Of a stretch of DNA of 64,000 nt, positions 10,101 through 19,835 are shown in pieces (the first letter of the stretch is position 1; the number at the start of each line of letters is the position of its first letter). The notes under the pieces are model-generated. The model did not search any database. It was not told the DNA's origin and worked only from the letters and a program-made list of their open reading frames with translations. Source of the stretch: Prochlorococcus sp. AG-363-N16 (GTDB taxonomy: Bacteria; Cyanobacteriota; Cyanobacteriia; PCC-6307; Cyanobiaceae); the NCBI GenBank assembly GCA_003280135.1, contig QCFW01000005.1:1-64000 (forward strand), read 5' to 3'. The position numbers and the translations under genes were made by a program.

Positions 10101-13100
10101 CAAGTTCTAAAGTCTTAGAAATAGTTTCTCCAAGCTGATCTGAAGCTTTTATAACAACTGAATAGATGCCAACATCTGCATTGGATGGAGAATCTGCCTC
10201 TAATGATGAGCCAGCCTCACTAGCAAAGGAATGAATAATTGCATTAGATCCATGCCTAATATCTTCTCCTGTTCTCCCTATTATTCCATCTCTTAGTAAT
10301 CCTATTCCTGGTCTTAAATCAATTATGTGATTGCTACTACTATCTACAACTATTAGATCAAAAGAAAGCAATTTATCTTGTTTAAATTCACCTACAGCTT
10401 TACCTACATTTATACTTCCATCTGGAGCTGAGGCTGCCTGTACTCTAAAACCTTGCTCATAAGGAGAAATGGATTGAAAAAGTGGCAATGAATCTGATAT
10501 ATAAATACTGCCTTCAACAATCTCCAAGGACTTACTAAGTTCTAAATCAAGATCGACTCCTATTAATCCCTTGTTATCTATATTTCTATAATCACTAGCT
10601 TCTACAATTACTCTTAACTTAGTATTGTCCTTAAGGTTTTTATAAGCGTCAGAGTCTAACCTTACACCTATATCACCATTTTCTAAAATAGTATAAATAG
10701 CCGGTTCTATCAAAAACTGATCAATTACTTCAGGTGTAATTGAACTCTTATTACTTATCCTCAACCAATCAGTATTAGGAGTCTCATTATTTCCTAACTT
10801 CAAAATACTTTCAATAGAGTATTCTAACTTATCCCCATGCCTTAGATCTGGGTCAAAAAATACTTCAGAAAGGTCTAATTCTGTCTTATTATCTTCTAGA
10901 AGCTGAATTCTCTCATTTCTAGTTTCACCTAATTCTGAGAAATTAGGATGTTCTATCAATATAGGCTTATCATTTGTATTAATAACTCTTAATTCTAAAT
11001 TATATATTGCTTGACCTCCTTTATTGTCTAAAGCTTGCCACTGCAATTGATGAATCCCAACATCGCTATTTTTAGGGTTAGCTATTAATAAACCACCTGT
11101 AGAAACTTTAGAAGGTATATAAGATAGCCAAGGAGGAAGTTCTAAGGGTGAGATTTCCTCAATATTATCTAAAATATCTAAGTCGGAAAATAATCCCTCT
11201 AAGTTCAATTCCCAATTAACATCATCCTCATTGACTTCTACGGATTCTTTCCATACCCCAGTTCGCAATTCAATTGCTGAATCTCTATTAACATGTGGAG
11301 AATCATTTATATTCAAAACATTAATTGATAATTGAATGCTTGTTGAAGTCCCTCTTTTATCAAAAGCCCTTAGATATAAGTTATGATTACCTACAGTGTC
11401 CTTACCTAAAGGATTAATGATAAGGTTGGTATCATTTAAGATTGCTAAATTCTTATACTTATCTGTCCATTGAATCAAATCGGTACTTATCTGGTAATGC
11501 AGTAGATCTCCATTAATTAAATCCTCATCTTTAAAAACATCTAAAAGGTTAAGAGTATAGTGCTCTCTAAGTTTAAAATTTCTAGAACATAAAACATTAT
11601 TAGATTGAGCATTAATCTCCCAGTCTTCAACAAGTTTATCTGAAAGAAATAAAGGAGGCTTATTTAAATCTCCTACATTTAAATTAATTGAAATTGTAGT
11701 AGATTCTCCTAATGGATCAGTAGCTGTAATATCAAATTTATAAAAACCTACATCCTCATTTGATGGAGTACCAGTCAATAATCCATTTTCTTCTAGATGA
11801 AGCCATTTTGGTAAATTTCCTTTATTAATAGAATCATTTAATTCAATTTTTATTTGTAAGTCTTTAGATTCATTATCTATATCATTAAAGATTTGTTTTA
11901 AGTTCCATATTCCAGTTTCTCCTTCTGAAATTGTTTTTAAGTCATTATATTTGATAACATTAGGATAATCATTTACAGGCTTAAGGATTATCTGTATAGG
12001 GGTTACTTCTGTTGATTTTGTATTTCCATAATTATCAACGCTAATAGCATTAACTGCTAGCTGAAAATCACCTGATTGATTTTTTGGAGAAACCCAAAAA
12101 GTATTTTTCCAGTCTTTATAGTCTAGAATTAATGTTGAAGAGTAAGTCCCCGAATCATCAATATTAAGATCTAAGTGTTTCTCAGGAGCCTGTGGATCAA
12201 TCTTAACAATTCTAGATCCCGCAGGTATATCAGAGAGTTCAAGTTGAAGAGTTTGGCCTAATCCAGAACCTTTTAAATCTGCTTTAATTACACCGTTATC
12301 TATAGAAAGTAAAGGTACTGGCACATCCTCATAGCCCTCTATTACTCCTTCTATCTCTAATAATGGTGGGCGCAAATAAGAGTTAGGTTGAACAGTTATA
12401 GATCTTGAATCACCCTCATAAATGGAATCTCCATCATATGAAATTGGAGTTAAGATTAAGTTCAAGTCTTCAGCTACTTCTCCTATGAAAATATTTAAAT
12501 TTTGTATTTCTGCTAAGTCAACCTTAATTCTTCCATCATCAATTTCGTGATTACTTACACTAATTTTACTTTGCCAAGGGATATTAATTCGATCACCATG
12601 CTGGTCTTGAATATCTATCAAAATTGACATCTGCTCTGACCCATCATCATCTGGAGTCTTTATGTTATCAATAATTTGATTAACTCTTAACCAGCCATTA
12701 TCCTCAATAGTGAAGTTAGATATTTTTTCCTCTAATAAAATCATTTCAGGTTTATTAGCTACTGGTGTGATAGAAAAATTGATTGTATGTTCTGGAGATA
12801 CTGCTATATCTCCCCCATTACTGGGTGTTGATGAAACTGCTAAATCAAACGAAAATTCGCCAGATAAAAATAAAGGTAACTCTAATCTACAATTATCAAG
12901 ATCTTCTATTATGTAATACGCTTCTGAATCTAAAGATAAGTAATGATCTTTACTCTTATCATAGATAGAAAATCCATCAGGTAAAGATGAAATAAAGTAA
13001 GTTATAGTATCCTTTTCGTTATTAGGTTTTACTCTCAATAATTCACTTAATTTAATACTAGATATTCCTTCACTGATTATCTTTTTCTCTAAGATTTCTA

Positions 13101-16100
13101 CAGCTGGTGGAATCGCATTTCTAATATAAGTTATTTTTTGATCAATAGTATCTCCATAGTAAATGTCTCCATTTACTTTCTCTCTAGAGATAAATCTTAG
13201 CTTGAATGTTATATCATCAACATTAATTAAGCCTTGATCTTTGAATTCTAATTCAGCTAAATCTTTTGAATCTATATAAACATATCTACGATTATCTATA
13301 ATATTATCACTAATAGGAATCCAATTAGATTCGCCAATCTTCTGAATAGTTATATTATGTGGAATAATTAATTCAAGTCTTAGATGTTCTGAACCATCTT
13401 GATCAGACAATATTTTAGATACATTCGTATCTAAGAAAAAATCTTTGAATAAAAGTGATCCCTGTTCTTTTAAAGTCGCATTTTTGGTTTTAAAATCATA
13501 AGGGTTTAGAGAATCAGCAATAGGCCTTACATTTAAGATAGCAGTTTGAGTGTTATCTGCAAAAGAATTATTAGACTCTTCAATTGCTATTGCTTTAATT
13601 AAAAATTCTAATTGGCCTGAAAAATTTTCTGGGGGAATAATAAAAATACTTGAGAGTTCTGATTCTTCGAAAGAATAAATATTATTAATAGCTTCTACTT
13701 TTAGGAAACTATCATTATTACTTTTACTATATAAGAAGCATCCCTGGGGTAAATTACTTACATGATATTTTATTGATTCAGAGCCATCTTTATCTAACAA
13801 TTCAGATATACTGATAAGACTTTTCAATAAAATAGGTTCATCTTCGTTAGTTAAACCATCTGACAAACCCAGCAAGGGCTTATCTGCCGAAGCCTCAACG
13901 TTTATCCCTACTGTTTTTAGGTCTGAACTTATTATTGATCCATCTGGATTTAATTGGCTAACAAGAAACGAAATATTTGCCTCTCCGCTCCAATCCTGCT
14001 CTGGTATAAATTGAATAGTCCCTTCATTGGAAATTAAATCAGACCAAGTAAATAACCAATCACCTCTGCTGTCCTTTATTCCAACATCAGGAATAATTTC
14101 ATTTGGAAGGCCTCCTACTCTTACTAAAGTTAATGAATCTAAACCCTGCTTGATCCAAGAATCGCTTTGATTACTTTGCAGATTAATTAATAAGGGGTCA
14201 AAATTCTCTTTCGAAAAATAATTAGTTGATTCATTTATCTGGCCAATTTCATTAATTGAGTTTAAAGTAAAATTTATAGTTGGTGGAATCTCAGGTGCTA
14301 TATTTAGGCCTACATCATATACCTTCACGTTTTCATCTATAGTAGAAAGAGATTTTGCATTTAAACTGCGAAGAATAGAGTTAGTATTAGCCCAAAATGG
14401 TTGCTCAGTTATTATATCTACTCCATCAAGATCTATCGAAGATAAATAATTGCTAATCGGACTCAGCTCGCTAGGTGAGCTGATAGCATCACCATCGTCA
14501 AACCATAGTTGAATACTTTCCCAATTTTTATCTTTATAATCTAGTATTCCATCGAAATTGCTATCAAAAGTTGATAAGGCAGAACTGCCTGAAAGATATG
14601 TTTTAATGTCTGAGATAGAAGCATAATATTCTGAAAAAAGTTCAGTAATCGAACTAATAGAAATTACATCATTAGTATCATTATCTGTGCTATTTGAAAC
14701 AATAAAAGCTGAGTTATAGCTGGAATCTCTATTGAATTGTGGTTTAAGCCAATTAGTTGAGATGGGAGAATTCGCTGGCAACATTTGAAACTTAGTTTCA
14801 TATCCATCTTCTTTAAAAGAAGTTAGATTTAAGCCATTATTTGACAAATCTAAAATTAAAGGATCTACAAAACTATAGTTAGTATTAAATGCAAGTTTTG
14901 GAAGTGCTGATATAGTCTTACCTATTGGTACTTTTGTTGTCACGATTTCTGATCTAGAGTCTAGGCTACCTTCACTGATAATTCTTGAAAAAATTGTGAT
15001 GTTTAGGTGTGTACTTGAGGAGATGTCTGAAGGTCCTAAATTATTATCAGAAACCAAATAAAGATTGCCTTGATTGATATTACTAAATTCACTTAAATTG
15101 CTTTCAGAATCTGCTACTTCATTAAATATAGTCATAGTACCAAAAATATCTGTAGCTCCCACAGCCTCAAAAGAACCATTAATATTTTGGGCTAATTTAT
15201 AACCCTTAGGTATATTACTTATAGTGATAGTAATTATTTCTTCCGGATTATAAATGCCGTAGTCATTACCCCTTCTAACAGGGATTATAAGTTGGCCTGT
15301 TTCTGAGTTGAAATTAAGTCCCTCATTAGTTTCTAAATTATGAGCAAGGTATTCTGGCTTAAGGGCTGCTTCTATAACATTCCATTGGAAATTTTCTTTT
15401 TTAGAATACTGTGCTAGGCCTTTATCAATATCAGTTAGAATTTCTTCTCTAAAATTGGATAAATCTGAATAATTCCTGAAAGTTTCTATAATAGAAACTT
15501 CTCCAACATAATCTCCTTTTTCAGAATCAGGAATTAATATAGGAATTTTTATAGAATTTGAATCAGATACTATTTCTTCTTTTAAAAGAATTTTATGGTT
15601 TTGAAAATTTGTTTTTTCTTCAATATTTTCTTGTAAATAGTCAAACTTCTCTGGGTCAAGTATCAAATTGCTATTAACTGGCAACTCCAAGTTAATAATT
15701 ATAGAATTACTCGAATTGTATTTATCAATATTGAGATCTAAATAAGTTAAGGATCCAGACTTCCTTAATTCATTACTTTCTCTTATAAAAAATTCAGACA
15801 CCTTATCAAGATATGGTGATGCCTTCCATTTAATTGCTATATCTTCTGCATAAGCTTTATTACCTGTATCCTTGTTGAAGCTAAAAGCTCTTAATATTAT
15901 AGATAAATCCTCATTATATCTGTCATATGATCTTACGATCGCTTTATTCCACTCCTCCTCATCAAGAATAAACTTGTTACCTTGTCTTTCTCCTAACATT
16001 TCACCATGTGAGTCTCCAATAAATATGTTGTTATGGTTAACATCTATAATCATTTCATATCCTAGATTCTCATTTTTGTCTACTTTCTTAGCGTTATAAA

Positions 16101-19100
16101 TAGAGCTAATTTTTAAAAGTTCAAGTGGTTCTAAGTTCCTAATATTATCTTCTAAATTTAATTGTTCTACCCAATGAGGCTGATTAGTTACTTGGTTTAA
16201 GCTAAAGGATATTGTTTTGGAAATAGTATCTGAAACAAGACTTGTTTGTCCAAGTTCTGATGATACTTCTAGACCCAATTCAAAGTCTCCATATGCATAA
16301 ATTCCTTCAGAAAAAATTAACTTTATCTCTTCTAAAGTTTGATTTATTTCTGCAGAATTATCTCTTATTAGCAAGTCTCCATTGTTTAATAGAGATATTT
16401 TCTCGGATTTTTGAATTAAAAGGTTGTCTATGCCTAATTCATATTTTTCAGTTTCATCCTTCCTTATTAAAATGCTGATATAATCTTCTTCCCTTTTAAT
16501 GTAATCTAAATCGATCAAGTCTAAAAGACTTATTTCCTCTCCTTCCATCCAAGATTTATTATCATTGTGATTAACAAAAGAAGTTTCTAAAGCAGTCCTT
16601 TGGAGGCTTAAGTTTATATAAAATTCATCAATTTCTCCCTTATTATCTTTTGCCGTAAGAATTAACTCCCAAACTGACTTGCCTAAGTAATTGTTAATGG
16701 CAAGTCCTTGAGTATTTCCTTTTATAGTCAAAGTGTTGCTATCTAAAACAAATGGCTTAGATCGAATATCAACTCCCTTTCCTGCAGAAGCGTATTTGAG
16801 TTCATATTGAATAGACTCTAAAGGGTCTAGGCCTAAATCAGGATCATAGAAGATTGAAGTCGGTAACTTAATAGTGAAATCACTTTCTTCTATGAGTTCT
16901 ATATTTACCCCATTAATTTGTTCTGTATCAGAAGTAATAGCTTGTAGGTTATTGACTCCTTCATAACGTATGTTTTCTAATAAATAATCTTCGTTAGGAA
17001 TATTTATAGTAGGAGAACGGTTAACTGTCCTAACATTAATTGGAACAATTGCTGATGCTATTAGACCTTTAGAATCTATAGCTCTTACCCGAAGTATATG
17101 TTCTCCTGAATGTTGACTGTTAGGAGAAACTGTTAAAAGGTGTTTGTCATTATCATACTTAAGCCATTCTATTTCTTTTGATGGAAGCTCTAAAATACCA
17201 AAATCATCGCTATCAAGTTCTACTGTAATTTCTAAGAATTCATCCTCAACTAAGTTTAAGTCATCATCACTAAACCATTTATTAAGATCATAGCTCTTTT
17301 CAATTCCTACAAATATTGAATTACTATCTTCTAAATTTACTGAATGATCTATTGTTGCATTTTCATACTGTCCTTCTAAAAAGCTTTGCAAAGCTTTTGT
17401 TCTTCTTGGTGCATCATTGATATTTTCAACTTGTAATGTCACTAATTGATCATGAAATAAACCATAAGAGTCAATAGCTCTAATTAAAAAGTTATTGTTG
17501 CCAACATTAGATGATTGAGCCTTTCCAGAAATAGTTCCCTTATTAGTATCAATTTTAATCCAACTTGTATCTGAATCTTCACCATCTAATTGCAAAATCT
17601 GATAAGAAAGCTTCTCATTTGAATCAATTAATAGGTCGGGGTCTCGAAATGTATCTGGTTCTAATTCATAAGTAAATGACTGACCTTGAAGTAAAGATGG
17701 TAATTTAATCTGAGCAGAAGATGTAGGCGAGTCATTAATATTAATTACATTAAATATTACCTTTTGTGTAGCAACTCCACCTGCATTATCTCTAGCTTGA
17801 ATAATAATATCGGAACAACCTACGTCTTGATTACCTGGCTTACAAGTAATATACCCCATGTCATCTAAAGAAATCCATTTGGGAGGGTTAATTAACTCAT
17901 AATCCAATAAATCATGATCACTATCTATAAATAATTCCTTTACATCGTATTTTAAGATCTCATCTTGCTTAAGATTTTGCTCTAAATAGTTATCAGGTAA
18001 GTATTTTTCAGAGACAGCTTCTGGTAGATCATTAACCTCTCTTACTGTTAGCGCAATATTTTCAGGGATGTCAATGCTATTTTCTTTGCTAGAAATTGTA
18101 AACGCATAACTACCTACGGCTTCTTGATCAGGATTTGCAACTAAAACGGCAACTTCAGAACTTTTTGAATCCAATACTATAATTTTCTCTTGATCCAACT
18201 CAACAGCAGAAGCTGGAGGCATAAGAGTTGGATGGATATCAAATGAATAGTTTAATGTATCATCTAATTTCTTAAAGGGAATTCTTGCAAATAAAGTTTG
18301 TGGATTAAAATCTTTTAAATTACCTAGAGCTTTTCCTCTTCCTGCATTTGGTAAAGCAGCAGCACCTATTCCTAAAAGCTCATTTACTTTTTGTGTCTGA
18401 GTATCAATTACCTGATCACCTAGATTCTGAAATAATGGGAGACTTTCAATATCAAAAACATTAGATGCGGAATAATCTTTTTGGATTAATTCAATAGCCT
18501 TATGATTCCAGCCTAGATCTAATTCTAAGCCAACTAATCCAAGGCCATCTTCTCTATAATCATGAACATGAATCTCTAAATAGCAAATTTCAGGGTTATT
18601 TTGATCATTAACTATTAACTGACTAATTATCAATGCATCCTGTCCTACTAATTCGGGAGTTGGTGATAAGTAATCTATTTCAATCCATTCGGGTATTTCC
18701 CAAGAATCTTTTCCAGTTAAACTATATTCTGAAATATATAAATCATTTATATATTCTGAATACTCTTTATCCTGATAATTACCTATTGGTATAACTCTAG
18801 TTTCATCTTCTAAAACTTCCTGAACAGAAAATTCAACGCTAATTTGATTGCCTTCTTTGTCTAATAAATCTTTGCCATCATGAGTTATTGGGAGCCAACT
18901 TATTTTCTTTAAGTTAAAGAATTGATTTAACTTAGGGATACCACTTGGTGACGATAGGAAAGCCGTACCTTCTTCCTCATAATTATTAATTTGACCTACT
19001 TTCCTATTCTTTATAAAACTCAAAAAACCTTCTTCAGTTTCTACTTGAAAAATGTCAATGTCATCAATTAAGTCATCTTCTTGAACTGTTTTACCAGCTT

Positions 19101-19449
19101 TAACTTGTCTCTTGTAGGAATCTAATACCCTCTTTTTTAAATTTTCTTTAAATAAAAATTTATCAGAAGAATCATAATCTAATTCATCTACAATATCTAT
19201 ATTCGCATCAGAGTTAATTATTAAAGACTGATCATCACCAATCTTATCTGAGAAAAGAAACTTATCATCATTAAATTGACTAGTAAGTATTGGATTTTGA
19301 TTATTTGCTACAAGAGTTATATCAACTTTATTTTGATCTATTTGTAAACCTGTCAATTCATCTTTAGAGCTTCTAACCAAACTTGAAGCATCTAAGCTAT
19401 TTAAATCTACCAATAAGTCGCTGCTATCAAGCTCAACCTCTATTGACAA
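7123..19449 (-). CDS. Giant cadherin-like repeat protein, probable type I secretion substrate
   Basis: At least 4108 residues, very acidic, and probably a cell-surface or released protein. Many units of roughly 100-130 residues end in NDSPT, NDAPR, NRSPT, NDYPN, NKPPL or NDKPI and contain DxDxxDxL-type calcium sites, as in dystroglycan-type cadherin/Ig-like repeats. Cohesin-like segments occur at about 276-403 and 2960-3080. Around 1535-1660 there is PLILDLSNNGLNLTS followed by DSNFDGILDYKDKNW and FDDGD, a pattern common in RTX-associated proteins; another calcium-loop motif (DLDSDGTVDL) is near 3757. After an Asn/Ser-rich linker the last 188 residues hold a hydrophobic helix (about 3921-3940) and a basic domain. 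The first usable codon is TTG, but the coding frame clearly continues upstream. The exact function (adhesion, motility or defence) cannot be told. Confidence 0.85.
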   Translation of the reverse strand: MSIEVELDSSDLLVDLNSLDASSLVRSSKDELTGLQIDQNKVDITLVANNQNPILTSQFNDDKFLFSDKIGDDQSLIINSDANIDIVDELDYDSSDKFLFKENLKKRVLDSYKRQVKAGKTVQEDDLIDDIDIFQVETEEGFLSFIKNRKVGQINNYEEEGTAFLSSPSGIPKLNQFFNLKKISWLPITHDGKDLLDKEGNQISVEFSVQEVLEDETRVIPIGNYQDKEYSEYINDLYISEYSLTGKDSWEIPEWIEIDYLSPTPELVGQDALIISQLIVNDQNNPEICYLEIHVHDYREDGLGLVGLELDLGWNHKAIELIQKDYSASNVFDIESLPLFQNLGDQVIDTQTQKVNELLGIGAAALPNAGRGKALGNLKDFNPQTLFARIPFKKLDDTLNYSFDIHPTLMPPASAVELDQEKIIVLDSKSSEVAVLVANPDQEAVGSYAFTISSKENSIDIPENIALTVREVNDLPEAVSEKYLPDNYLEQNLKQDEILKYDVKELFIDSDHDLLDYELINPPKWISLDDMGYITCKPGNQDVGCSDIIIQARDNAGGVATQKVIFNVININDSPTSSAQIKLPSLLQGQSFTYELEPDTFRDPDLLIDSNEKLSYQILQLDGEDSDTSWIKIDTNKGTISGKAQSSNVGNNNFLIRAIDSYGLFHDQLVTLQVENINDAPRRTKALQSFLEGQYENATIDHSVNLEDSNSIFVGIEKSYDLNKWFSDDDLNLVEDEFLEITVELDSDDFGILELPSKEIEWLKYDNDKHLLTVSPNSQHSGEHILRVRAIDSKGLIASAIVPINVRTVNRSPTINIPNEDYLLENIRYEGVNNLQAITSDTEQINGVNIELIEESDFTIKLPTSIFYDPDLGLDPLESIQYELKYASAGKGVDIRSKPFVLDSNTLTIKGNTQGLAINNYLGKSVWELILTAKDNKGEIDEFYINLSLQRTALETSFVNHNDNKSWMEGEEISLLDLIDLDYIKREEDYISILIRKDETEKYELGIDNLLIQKSEKISLLNNGDLLIRDNSAEINQTLEEIKLIFSEGIYAYGDFELGLEVSSELGQTSLVSDTISKTISFSLNQVTNQPHWVEQLNLEDNIRNLEPLELLKISSIYNAKKVDKNENLGYEMIIDVNHNNIFIGDSHGEMLGERQGNKFILDEEEWNKAIVRSYDRYNEDLSIILRAFSFNKDTGNKAYAEDIAIKWKASPYLDKVSEFFIRESNELRKSGSLTYLDLNIDKYNSSNSIIINLELPVNSNLILDPEKFDYLQENIEEKTNFQNHKILLKEEIVSDSNSIKIPILIPDSEKGDYVGEVSIIETFRNYSDLSNFREEILTDIDKGLAQYSKKENFQWNVIEAALKPEYLAHNLETNEGLNFNSETGQLIIPVRRGNDYGIYNPEEIITITISNIPKGYKLAQNINGSFEAVGATDIFGTMTIFNEVADSESNLSEFSNINQGNLYLVSDNNLGPSDISSSTHLNITIFSRIISEGSLDSRSEIVTTKVPIGKTISALPKLAFNTNYSFVDPLILDLSNNGLNLTSFKEDGYETKFQMLPANSPISTNWLKPQFNRDSSYNSAFIVSNSTDNDTNDVISISSITELFSEYYASISDIKTYLSGSSALSTFDSNFDGILDYKDKNWESIQLWFDDGDAISSPSELSPISNYLSSIDLDGVDIITEQPFWANTNSILRSLNAKSLSTIDENVKVYDVGLNIAPEIPPTINFTLNSINEIGQINESTNYFSKENFDPLLINLQSNQSDSWIKQGLDSLTLVRVGGLPNEIIPDVGIKDSRGDWLFTWSDLISNEGTIQFIPEQDWSGEANISFLVSQLNPDGSIISSDLKTVGINVEASADKPLLGLSDGLTNEDEPILLKSLISISELLDKDGSESIKYHVSNLPQGCFLYSKSNNDSFLKVEAINNIYSFEESELSSIFIIPPENFSGQLEFLIKAIAIEESNNSFADNTQTAILNVRPIADSLNPYDFKTKNATLKEQGSLLFKDFFLDTNVSKILSDQDGSEHLRLELIIPHNITIQKIGESNWIPISDNIIDNRRYVYIDSKDLAELEFKDQGLINVDDITFKLRFISREKVNGDIYYGDTIDQKITYIRNAIPPAVEILEKKIISEGISSIKLSELLRVKPNNEKDTITYFISSLPDGFSIYDKSKDHYLSLDSEAYYIIEDLDNCRLELPLFLSGEFSFDLAVSSTPSNGGDIAVSPEHTINFSITPVANKPEMILLEEKISNFTIEDNGWLRVNQIIDNIKTPDDDGSEQMSILIDIQDQHGDRINIPWQSKISVSNHEIDDGRIKVDLAEIQNLNIFIGEVAEDLNLILTPISYDGDSIYEGDSRSITVQPNSYLRPPLLEIEGVIEGYEDVPVPLLSIDNGVIKADLKGSGLGQTLQLELSDIPAGSRIVKIDPQAPEKHLDLNIDDSGTYSSTLILDYKDWKNTFWVSPKNQSGDFQLAVNAISVDNYGNTKSTEVTPIQIILKPVNDYPNVIKYNDLKTISEGETGIWNLKQIFNDIDNESKDLQIKIELNDSINKGNLPKWLHLEENGLLTGTPSNEDVGFYKFDITATDPLGESTTISINLNVGDLNKPPLFLSDKLVEDWEINAQSNNVLCSRNFKLREHYTLNLLDVFKDEDLINGDLLHYQISTDLIQWTDKYKNLAILNDTNLIINPLGKDTVGNHNLYLRAFDKRGTSTSIQLSINVLNINDSPHVNRDSAIELRTGVWKESVEVNEDDVNWELNLEGLFSDLDILDNIEEISPLELPPWLSYIPSKVSTGGLLIANPKNSDVGIHQLQWQALDNKGGQAIYNLELRVINTNDKPILIEHPNFSELGETRNERIQLLEDNKTELDLSEVFFDPDLRHGDKLEYSIESILKLGNNETPNTDWLRISNKSSITPEVIDQFLIEPAIYTILENGDIGVRLDSDAYKNLKDNTKLRVIVEASDYRNIDNKGLIGVDLDLELSKSLEIVEGSIYISDSLPLFQSISPYEQGFRVQAASAPDGSINVGKAVGEFKQDKLLSFDLIVVDSSSNHIIDLRPGIGLLRDGIIGRTGEDIRHGSNAIIHSFASEAGSSLEADSPSNADVGIYSVVIKASDQLGETISKTLELEVVNQNDSPTINLLERNLFQEWISQTFEENKTYNTNLSDLFVDSDKIFGDTIELSLIDDDRQDKNSQSIIKLTTIDQNNIELSIKPQSGLLAEIEQRIKLKATDNLDESIETDWFNILYRPSAQVTDIISSLSDTVLGKEQLGNLVKKNINIDLQAALNINAPILKDDQGDNAELNIYVKASGAKLSLKNHSNQDFYQSELHPNGATTFIIDFDQLSQITGNQYGDLTGLELKTNHNQLDLIPDSINNSYKLGLPIKIFTTTKVKGDEENVFGTANSPEATIWIPVLNSKPVFQGSEALLIDKKFFANANNSNHLFDLSKLFIDTDEGEISEWSLEIPKELSELVEINNKTGIVSFTNAVRTIQDIPEGYFKIFVRQKDGSAIIGDDKGIASGILRLNIKHDSSIDTSTSGLEIFKNGNTSHIKSILSSLRTGNTLSNVEEEVINIFDRFKVSDDKQDQLISKLEKGSLSILGEDIEKDNLLIIDSSTHEGSILIDAEKSQEKAFNLLENINHQINHESVKAPIGEIDFSIDTQGADTSVVNIYLDDQPYFLDKLIKTTSDGIPYLFKSKILDYNANQDGELADWLSELEYSLYYYDPYYFNSKDQISNVKLRAEDNLFEELSFNNIDFGDIKSIDGSAYLIDLDSDGTVDLISMLLVDQGFFDTIDEKGIIGDPLIPIETTAPVKNVILPNKNSSNPSIQNSDITSNSNRSTSENIIQQNSFIGDINELKNTFQLSQKQSIPNTFSPKEEIVNISQEGNNLSPVNIEDYNLDNTMNINNSKPKRNTFDDVKNYLRNHLPDNLYGASIASIIGLMVGPMLVERISSLSIKKINKDYRLKYKRRNINFTGEWFIPKGNNKFIKVSYINSMIKHTNITIDINNNQELSMIPGFSEEGSSLLFSSLTSSHEPGKLLRSLISYKTKLEMSGETDVNWIKWLYEHFPPTDISSKANKSNKSLHALSKLIVENYTNNLELLDVFMYAQIINTIDKIYI

Positions 19450-19710
19450 GTCACTGCTAATAGAAATATCTACATTGCCATCGTTATACTCTAATGAATC
19501 AGAACCATCCCATCTTATACTTAAATCATCCGAATCTCTTTTAGGATTAATAATATTAGTATGAACATCTATAGACGTTGAGTTAACAATCTCTTCAGGT
19601 AATTCTGTGAAGGAAACTGCTGCCGAAATTAGACTATCACCTTGAATATCAGGCGATAAATCATCAATAATTATAGGCTGTTTGTTTTCCGTAAATAATA
19701 ACCTCTCTAA
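19450..19710 (-). other. In-frame N-terminal extension of the giant protein, no standard start
   Basis: The reading frame of the giant gene stays open for 87 more codons upstream of its TTG, up to a TGA at 19711-19713. The encoded sequence (ENKQPIIIDDLSPDIQGDSL, then SIRWDGSDS) is acidic and Ser/Asp-rich like the rest of the protein, so it looks coding. It has no ATG, GTG or TTG. An AGAGAGG Shine-Dalgarno-like element (19702-19708) lies 9 bases before an in-frame ACG at 19690-19692. A normal ATG at 19744-19746 is in the same frame but is blocked by the TGA after 11 codons. Possible explanations are a non-AUG start, a sequencing error, or a recent mutation. Confidence 0.6.
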
Positions 19711-19835
19711 TCAAATTTCTAATATTGGGCATGTAGAATATAGCATTTTAAATCTATTCTTTATAGTTTCTTAATATATATTGAGTCATAAAAATATAGT
19801 GAGCCAACCATTATTAAGAGTTAATCTTATTGTTT

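Noticed and set aside
19711-19713. TGA upstream of the giant gene read through as selenocysteine or by stop suppression
   Set aside because: No selenocysteine insertion element is seen, and the peptide before the TGA (MLYSTCPILEI) does not resemble the downstream protein. A non-AUG start or a sequence error is simpler.
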